DNA from: an uncultured Polaromonas sp.
Lineage (GTDB): Bacteria > Pseudomonadota > Gammaproteobacteria > Burkholderiales > Burkholderiaceae
Assembly (NCBI GenBank): GCA_946479075.1
Contig: CAMLDT010000033.1
Span: 1 to 22,601, forward strand
Direction: 5' to 3'
DNA: 22,601 nt
The notes beneath the pieces were generated by a model. It saw nothing but the letters and a program-made list of their open reading frames with translations. It did no database searches and had not been told where the DNA came from. Made by a program: the position numbers and the translations under genes. How positions within the stretch are numbered: the stretch's first letter is position 1; each line of letters opens with the position of its first letter. Shown piece after piece: positions 18,171 to 22,601 of this stretch.

Positions 18171-19904
18171 ATGTCCGGTGAACTGAAGATCACAGCGGGC
18201 CAGTGTTCCGACAAGGGCCGCAAGACGATCAACCAGGATTTCCACGGCATCTACGTTCCGAAGGAGCCGCAGCTCAGCGCCAAGGGCATTGCGATTGCCC
18301 TGGCCGACGGCATCAGCAGCAGTGAAGTGAGCCAGGTGGCCAGCCAGTACGCGGTCACCGGCTTTCTGGAAGACTACTACTGCACCTCGGAGGCCTGGTC
18401 GGTCAAGACCTCGGCCGAGCGCATTCTGGCTGCGACCAATTCCTGGCTGCATTCGCAGACACAAAAAAGCCACTACCGCTACGACAGGGACAAGGGTTAT
18501 GTCTGCACCCTGAGCGCCATGGTGATCAAGTCGGCCACCGCGCATATCTTTCACGTCGGGGATGCGCGGATTTACCGCTTGCGCAACCATGCGCTGGAGC
18601 AGCTGACCAGTGACCATCGTGTCTGGGTGAGCCAGCACGAGAGCCACCTGGGGCGTGCGCTGGGTGTCAACGCGCGGCTGGAGATCGACTACCAGACCGT
18701 GCCCCTGGAAACCGGCGATGTGTTTGTGCTGGCCACCGACGGGGTGTATGAACACTCCGACGCCAAATACATCGCCGCCACCGTGGCGGCAGGCCTGGAT
18801 GATCTCGATGCGGCCGCCCGGCGCATCGTGGACGAAGCCTTGCGCCGCGGCAGCACCGACAACCTGACCTTGCAGCTGGTGCGCATCGAGCAGCTGCCGG
18901 AACAGGGCGAAGGCGAGTTTTACCAGCAGCTGCATGAGCTGCCCTTGCCGCCGATTTTGGAGGCGCGAAAGGTCTTTGATGGCTACCGCATCGTGCGCGA
19001 AATCCACGGCAGCAGCCGCAGCCACATCTACCTCGCGGTGGACAGCGAAACCAGCCAGATGGTCGCCATCAAAACCCCATCGATTGACCTGCGGAACGAC
19101 GCGGCCTATCTGGAGCGCTTCCTGACCGAGGAGTGGGTGGCGCGCCGCGTCAGCAGCGCGCATGTGCTCAAGCCCTGCCTGCCGACCCGCAAGCGCAACT
19201 ACCTGTATGGCGTCAGTGAATACATCGAAGGGCAGACGCTGGCCCAGTGGATGATCGACAACCCGCGGCCCGCGCTGGAGACGGTGCGCGGCCTGGTCGA
19301 TCAGATCGCCCGTGGCCTGCGCGCCTTTCACCGGCTGGAAATGCTGCACCAGGACTTGCGGCCCAACAACATCATGATCGACCGGACCGGCACGGTGAAG
19401 ATCATCGATTTCGGCGCCACCCGGGTCGCCAGCCTGATGGAAGCCGCCCCCGGCGGGCCGGAGGACATCCTCGGTACTGCGCAATACACGGCGCCCGAGT
19501 ATTTCCTCGGGGAAAGCGGCTCGCCCGCCTCCGACGTGTTTTCGCTGGCGGTCATCACCTACCAGATGCTGACCGGGCGCTTGCCCTATGGCGCGCAGGT
19601 CGCCCGGGCGAGAACGCGTTCGGCGCAGAACAAGCTGAGTTATGAGTCGGTGCTCCACGAAGACTTGGAAATCCCCGCCTGGATTGACGGCGTGCTCCGC
19701 AAGGCCCTGCACCCCGATCCGGCCAGGCGTTATGCGGAGGCAGCAGAGTTTGCCTACGATCTGCGCCACCCCAATGCAGCTTTCCTGGGCAGGACGCGAG
19801 CGCCGCTGATCGAACGGCATCCGCTGCTGTTCTGGAAAGCGTTGTGTTTCATGCTCGCGGTGCTGCTGATCCTGTCGCTGGCGCTTCATACGGCCAGGCC
19901 TTAG
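18171..19904 (+). CDS. Bifunctional PP2C-type phosphatase / Ser-Thr protein kinase, membrane-anchored
   Basis: A 577-residue fusion. Residues 1-240 form a PP2C phosphatase with NQDF (Asp23), LADGIS (Asp46), GDARIYRL, VLATDGVYEHSD (Asp190) and STDNLTLQ (Asp230), so the metal-binding acids are present. Residues 270-535 form a Hanks-type kinase: Lys301 in VAIKTP, Glu320/321 in helix C, HQDLRPNN with catalytic Asp395, DFG at 413-415, and APEYFLGE. The glycine loop is degenerate (HGSSRSHIYLA), and the HRD motif reads HQD. A single C-terminal membrane helix spans about 555-572, so both domains face the cytoplasm. The gene starts 5 nt after the FNT stop and is surely co-transcribed. Homologues sit beside nitrate-assimilation genes in other proteobacteria (I recall Pseudomonas aeruginosa PA1782). 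The target is unknown. Confidence 0.94.
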   Translation: MSGELKITAGQCSDKGRKTINQDFHGIYVPKEPQLSAKGIAIALADGISSSEVSQVASQYAVTGFLEDYYCTSEAWSVKTSAERILAATNSWLHSQTQKSHYRYDRDKGYVCTLSAMVIKSATAHIFHVGDARIYRLRNHALEQLTSDHRVWVSQHESHLGRALGVNARLEIDYQTVPLETGDVFVLATDGVYEHSDAKYIAATVAAGLDDLDAAARRIVDEALRRGSTDNLTLQLVRIEQLPEQGEGEFYQQLHELPLPPILEARKVFDGYRIVREIHGSSRSHIYLAVDSETSQMVAIKTPSIDLRNDAAYLERFLTEEWVARRVSSAHVLKPCLPTRKRNYLYGVSEYIEGQTLAQWMIDNPRPALETVRGLVDQIARGLRAFHRLEMLHQDLRPNNIMIDRTGTVKIIDFGATRVASLMEAAPGGPEDILGTAQYTAPEYFLGESGSPASDVFSLAVITYQMLTGRLPYGAQVARARTRSAQNKLSYESVLHEDLEIPAWIDGVLRKALHPDPARRYAEAAEFAYDLRHPNAAFLGRTRAPLIERHPLLFWKALCFMLAVLLILSLALHTARP

Positions 19905-19935
19905 GGCCGCGTGGCCGGTCAGCGCTGGCCTGGTC

Positions 19936-19995
19936 TGCTACTGAATCCATAGCTGACCACGCAAGGTGGGCAAGGGCTGGAGGCCATTTTGATGC
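19936..19995 (+). repeat. Dispersed intergenic 60-bp repeat, copy B
   Basis: Same length and layout as copies A and C: GCT at bases 2-4, ATAGCT at 19949-19954, a central GGAGGCC, and TTTTGATGC at the end, followed by TCAA. It lies between the convergent kinase/phosphatase and M23 peptidase genes. Confidence 0.7.
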
Positions 19996-20027
19996 TCAAT
20001 TTGCAGCGAAGGGAAGCAATTCTGCCT

Positions 20028-20789
20028 TCAGGGCCTGGCCTCGCGCCACAGCGCAAACGGGTTCAGCGGTGTGCCGCGCCACCATTGTTTTTCGGCCCCG
20101 AGCTTGAACACGGCGAAATGCAGGTGCGGCGCATCGGGTGACGCGTTGCCGGTGCTGCCCACATAAGCAATCACCTGGCCCTTGCGCAGCTGGGCGCCTT
20201 CAACAATACCGTCGGCATAACTGTCGAGGTGGGCGTAGTAATAGGCGTATTGACCCGACGGATCGAACTGGTACAGCGTGACGCCGCCGGGCTTGCTGAG
20301 GAAAAGTTTGGCCACCGGGCCGTCCTCGACCGCCAGCACCGGCGTGCCGCGCGGCGCCATGATGTCCAGCGCTTCATGCTGCGCACCCGCGGCACGTGCC
20401 TGGGTGTAGGTGTCGCTCAGTTGCGCCGCGGTGACCCCGCGCACCGGCAGCGTCAGCCCGCGTGCGCGCAGCCCTGACACGTCAGAAGCATCCGCCGGTA
20501 CGGCCAGCACGACGGGCGTGGGGCCGATGTTCGGCGCAGGTTCTGAAAGGGCTTGGGAAGCGGGTTGAGAAGCGGCTTGGGACGCAGGTTCGCCGGGCAT
20601 GGCCGGGGAGGGCACCGCCACCGCGGCGACCGCGGCAGCGCCGGGCGCGGCAACCGGGACGGCGGCAGGAAGCTGCGTGGTCGGAGCGGGGCGGAACCAG
20701 GTGCCGATCACCACGCCCGCGGCCACGGCGAGCAGCGCGCCCCACATCAAGGCCTTGCGCCAGGGGCGCGGAGCGTGGCTGGCGGTCAC
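20028..20789 (-). CDS. M23 family metallopeptidase, membrane-anchored
   Basis: A 253-residue LytM-type peptidase, acting on peptidoglycan cross-bridges or serving as an activator if inactive. It has a short basic N-terminus, one membrane helix (about 13-31), and a Pro/Ala/Ser/Gln-rich spacer (about 35-95) reaching into the periplasm. The M23 domain has its zinc motifs intact: HEALD with His138 and Asp142, the HLD strand with His187, and PHLHFAVF with His222 and His224. Catalysis is therefore plausible. Translation starts at GTG (20787-20789) inside GTGA, a 4-base overlap with the L,D-transpeptidase stop, so the two wall enzymes are translationally coupled. Confidence 0.92.
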   Translation of the reverse strand: MTASHAPRPWRKALMWGALLAVAAGVVIGTWFRPAPTTQLPAAVPVAAPGAAAVAAVAVPSPAMPGEPASQAASQPASQALSEPAPNIGPTPVVLAVPADASDVSGLRARGLTLPVRGVTAAQLSDTYTQARAAGAQHEALDIMAPRGTPVLAVEDGPVAKLFLSKPGGVTLYQFDPSGQYAYYYAHLDSYADGIVEGAQLRKGQVIAYVGSTGNASPDAPHLHFAVFKLGAEKQWWRGTPLNPFALWREARP

Positions 20790-21892
20790 AGCTTGACGTC
20801 AACCTTGAAGCCGGCCTTGGCCAGCGTGGAAAGGCGCTCGGCGTCCCAGTTGGTCAGATGAATGCAGCCATTGGTTTCCGAATGCCCGACGTTGGAAGGA
20901 TTGGAGGTGCCGTGAATCCCCCAGTGCGGCTTGGTCAGGCCCAGCCAGATGCTGCCGACCGGGTTGTTGGGGCCGGGCGCGATGTCCACCTTTTCCGCAT
21001 CTTTCGGTGCGCTCTTCAACAGCTTGGGGTCGTAGGTGAAGCTGGGGTTTTTGACCTCGTTCTTGATCGCCATCATGCCGACCGGCAGCGGGTCGTTTTT
21101 CTCATTGCCTATGCTGATGGGGAAACCTGCAACCGGGCGTTGGTCCGCGTCCAGCACATACAGCACACGTGCGGACTTGTCGATCTCGATGGACGCCGCC
21201 TTGACGGGCGTGACCGTGCTGGTGATGTTGGGCACCACGATGTCCTTGCCGGCTTCGACCTTGCGCCCGCCGTTGAGCTGCTGCAGGTAGGCGATGCTGG
21301 TATGGAATTTCTCGGCCAGCGCCTCGTCCTCAGACTCGTACACCATGGCCTTCATCTTTGCGCGTTCGGACATGTCGGCCGGTGTCTTTTCAAAAGGCCC
21401 GGCGGTGTCCTTGTCGGTCGCGGTATAGGCCACCAGCAGTGGCGCGCTGTCCTCGCGCAGCGATTTCCAGGTTTCGGTGGTGACCGTGCCTGTGGCTTTC
21501 AGGCCGCGCGCGGTCTGGTAAGCCTTGACCATGCGCTGCATGTTCGCGGCATACCGGCCATCGATCTCGCCGCAGGAAAACCAGGCGCGGTCCAGCAGGA
21601 TCTGGGCACGTGCCACGGCGGCGCCCTTGCTGCCGGTTTTGAGCAGCGGGCTGTCGCTGGCGTTGTTGAAACTTTCCATCATGGCGAGGCTCGCCTTGGG
21701 CACTGTTGGGCTCAGGGCCTCTCCCTCTGCCTTCGCGCTTTGCGGTGCGCCCGCTTTGGAAGTTTGCGCTACCGCCGATCCACCGGCTGCACCGAGGGCG
21801 GCAACCCACAGGCTGATCGCCAGCAGGCGCAAGACCGAAACACGTGAAGGGGCAGCAGGGGCAGGACGGAAGGCGGGAAAGGGCAGGGCCAT
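20786..21892 (-). CDS. L,D-transpeptidase (YkuD domain) with peptidoglycan-binding region
   Basis: A 368-residue exported enzyme that forms L,D cross-links in peptidoglycan or attaches proteins to it. The N-terminus has a signal sequence or anchor (hydrophobic [19 protein letters not shown], then AVAQ). A peptidoglycan-binding-1-like region follows (near 80-150, [20 protein letters not shown]). A LysM-like stretch is next ([20 protein letters not shown]), then the YkuD domain with [12 protein letters not shown] (His327) and the active-site segment [12 protein letters not shown] with Cys343. The common form is S/T-HGC-x-R; here it is TNGCIH. I prefer the ATG at 21892; an upstream start at 21931 adds 13 residues with no gain. 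It is first in an operon with the M23 peptidase. Confidence 0.92.
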   Translation of the reverse strand: MALPFPAFRPAPAAPSRVSVLRLLAISLWVAALGAAGGSAVAQTSKAGAPQSAKAEGEALSPTVPKASLAMMESFNNASDSPLLKTGSKGAAVARAQILLDRAWFSCGEIDGRYAANMQRMVKAYQTARGLKATGTVTTETWKSLREDSAPLLVAYTATDKDTAGPFEKTPADMSERAKMKAMVYESEDEALAEKFHTSIAYLQQLNGGRKVEAGKDIVVPNITSTVTPVKAASIEIDKSARVLYVLDADQRPVAGFPISIGNEKNDPLPVGMMAIKNEVKNPSFTYDPKLLKSAPKDAEKVDIAPGPNNPVGSIWLGLTKPHWGIHGTSNPSNVGHSETNGCIHLTNWDAERLSTLAKAGFKVDVKL

Positions 21893-22035
21893 GGGAAAGC
21901 TTTCAACAGTTGTGCCCCAGTGTTGCCGCACGGCGGGGCGCGTGCTGTAGGAAGCCGCGCAGGCTGTTGGTCAGGCGGAGACGGTTTGCGAAGGCCGCCA
22001 CCCGCTGCTGCCCCGGCCGCGCCTCGTCTGCGTTC

Positions 22036-22095
22036 AGCTATCAAATAAATAGCTGGATACGCCCGCCGGTCGGGGGCCAAAGGGTGTTTTGATGC
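22036..22095 (+). repeat. Dispersed intergenic 60-bp repeat, copy C
   Basis: Same length and layout as copies A and B: GCT at bases 2-4, ATAGCT at 22049-22054, and TTTTGATGC at the end, followed by ACAA. Its centre is the most diverged. Its first part forms an extra dyad, AGCTAT-CAAATAA-ATAGCT. It lies between two minus-strand genes. Confidence 0.65.
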
Positions 22096-22126
22096 ACAAG
22101 GGTGGCTGTGGGCCGGATCGTGCGGC

Positions 22127-22601
22127 TCAGGCCAGGGCGCGTGCTGACTGCAGGAAGGCCTGCAACGCGGCAAAGTCCAGCGGCTTGGTCAGGTGCACGT
22201 CAAAGCCCGCTTCCAGCGCGCGGCGCTTGTCCTCGTCGGTGCCAAAACCGGTGAGCGCTGCGCTGGTCACTTCGGCGCCGCCAGGCAGTGCGCGCAAAGC
22301 CGCCAGCACCTCATAGCCGTTCATGTCGGGCATGCCGATGTCCAGCACGATGACCTTGGGCAATTGTTTGCGCGCCAGTTCCAGGGCCGTCGGGCCATCG
22401 TAAGCCACCTTGACCTGGCAGTCGAGCAGCCGCAGGATTTCAGCCAGGCTGTTGGCGGCGTCGCGGTTGTCATCCACCACCATGACCAGCGGTACAGGCG
22501 CTGCCTCGCTCTTGTGCGGCGGGGCTGCGGTGCCGGCGTTCGGCACGAAGAAGCTGAAGGTGCTGCCCTGGCCCGGTCCGGCGCTGCTGGCGTTCAGGAC
22601 C
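22127..22601 (-). CDS. Hybrid sensor histidine kinase/response regulator (C-terminal part only)
   Basis: Only the C-terminal 158 codons are in the window. The first residues visible, VLNASSAGPGQGSTFSFFVP, are the end of a histidine-kinase ATPase domain, and the frame is open to the right edge. After a short Ala/Pro linker comes a complete receiver domain. It has the acidic pair VVDDNRDAA, the phospho-acceptor Asp in VLDIGMPDMNGYEVL, the switch residue region ALTGFG, and the Lys in LTKPLD. The gene ends soon after this domain with no output domain, so the receiver probably relays phosphate or regulates the kinase. The GTG at 22546 is not a start; it lies inside the protein. The input domain and signal are out of view. 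Confidence 0.9.
   Translation of the reverse strand, partial: VLNASSAGPGQGSTFSFFVPNAGTAAPPHKSEAAPVPLVMVVDDNRDAANSLAEILRLLDCQVKVAYDGPTALELARKQLPKVIVLDIGMPDMNGYEVLAALRALPGGAEVTSAALTGFGTDEDKRRALEAGFDVHLTKPLDFAALQAFLQSARALA

Noticed and set aside
18156..19889. A 577-codon open frame antisense to the kinase/phosphatase gene
   Set aside because: It has no recognisable domains and a Gln/His/Arg-rich composition, and it mirrors the real gene almost end to end. This is the usual artefact of high third-position GC.
22127..22546. A stand-alone response regulator starting at GTG 22546
   Set aside because: The frame stays open to the window edge and encodes the typical end of a histidine-kinase ATPase domain, so this is the tail of a hybrid kinase.

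Overview
This is a GC-rich proteobacterial chromosome segment, almost certainly from a betaproteobacterium of the Comamonadaceae (Polaromonas, Rhodoferax or Variovorax type). The evidence is protein similarity recognised by eye, the xseA-sodB block beside an exbB-type gene, and three copies of a short intergenic repeat (ATAGCT ... TTTTGATGC) of a kind I recall from that family. No insertion sequences, tRNAs, rRNAs or CRISPR arrays were seen. Most genes are core or housekeeping genes.

Layout. 1-505 (-): 5' part of an ExbB/TolQ/MotA-type proton-channel gene. 506-824: long intergenic region with a DnaA-box-like palindrome. 825-2811 (+): xseA, then Fe-superoxide dismutase sodB with a terminator. 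3053-5290 (+): monomeric NADP-isocitrate dehydrogenase behind a structured leader. 5409-6332 (-): a secreted DUF192 protein and a secreted Ala/Lys-rich protein with 11-residue repeats. 6562-7815 (+): a second, dimeric isocitrate dehydrogenase. 8051-10832 (+): clpS-clpA. 10940-13881 (+): cardiolipin synthase and exonuclease I (sbcB). 14006-15633 (-): trhO (tRNA U34 hydroxylation) followed by an overlapping glutathione S-transferase gene. 15867-17039 (+): PHB-depolymerase-family esterase. 17353-19904 (+): a formate/nitrite (FNT) channel followed by a PP2C phosphatase-Ser/Thr kinase fusion. 20028-21892 (-): an L,D-transpeptidase overlapping an M23 peptidase. 22127-22601 (-): C-terminal end of a hybrid sensor kinase/response regulator.

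The most interesting region is 17166-17314, upstream of the FNT channel. A -24/-12 (sigma-54) promoter is followed by tandem hairpins with hexanucleotide loops carrying A at position 1 and G at position 4. The 3' arm of the last hairpin is also the 5' arm of an intrinsic terminator with an eight-T tail. This is the architecture of an ANTAR (NasT/NasR-type) antitermination leader. It predicts that the channel and the kinase/phosphatase behind it are induced by nitrate or nitrite under nitrogen limitation, although no nitrate or nitrite reductase gene is in view.

Other points worth noting are two unrelated isocitrate dehydrogenases 1.3 kb apart, a three-copy gapless 60-bp intergenic repeat, a hendecad-repeat periplasmic protein, and a CTGC-N3-GCAG element before the PHB-depolymerase-like gene.
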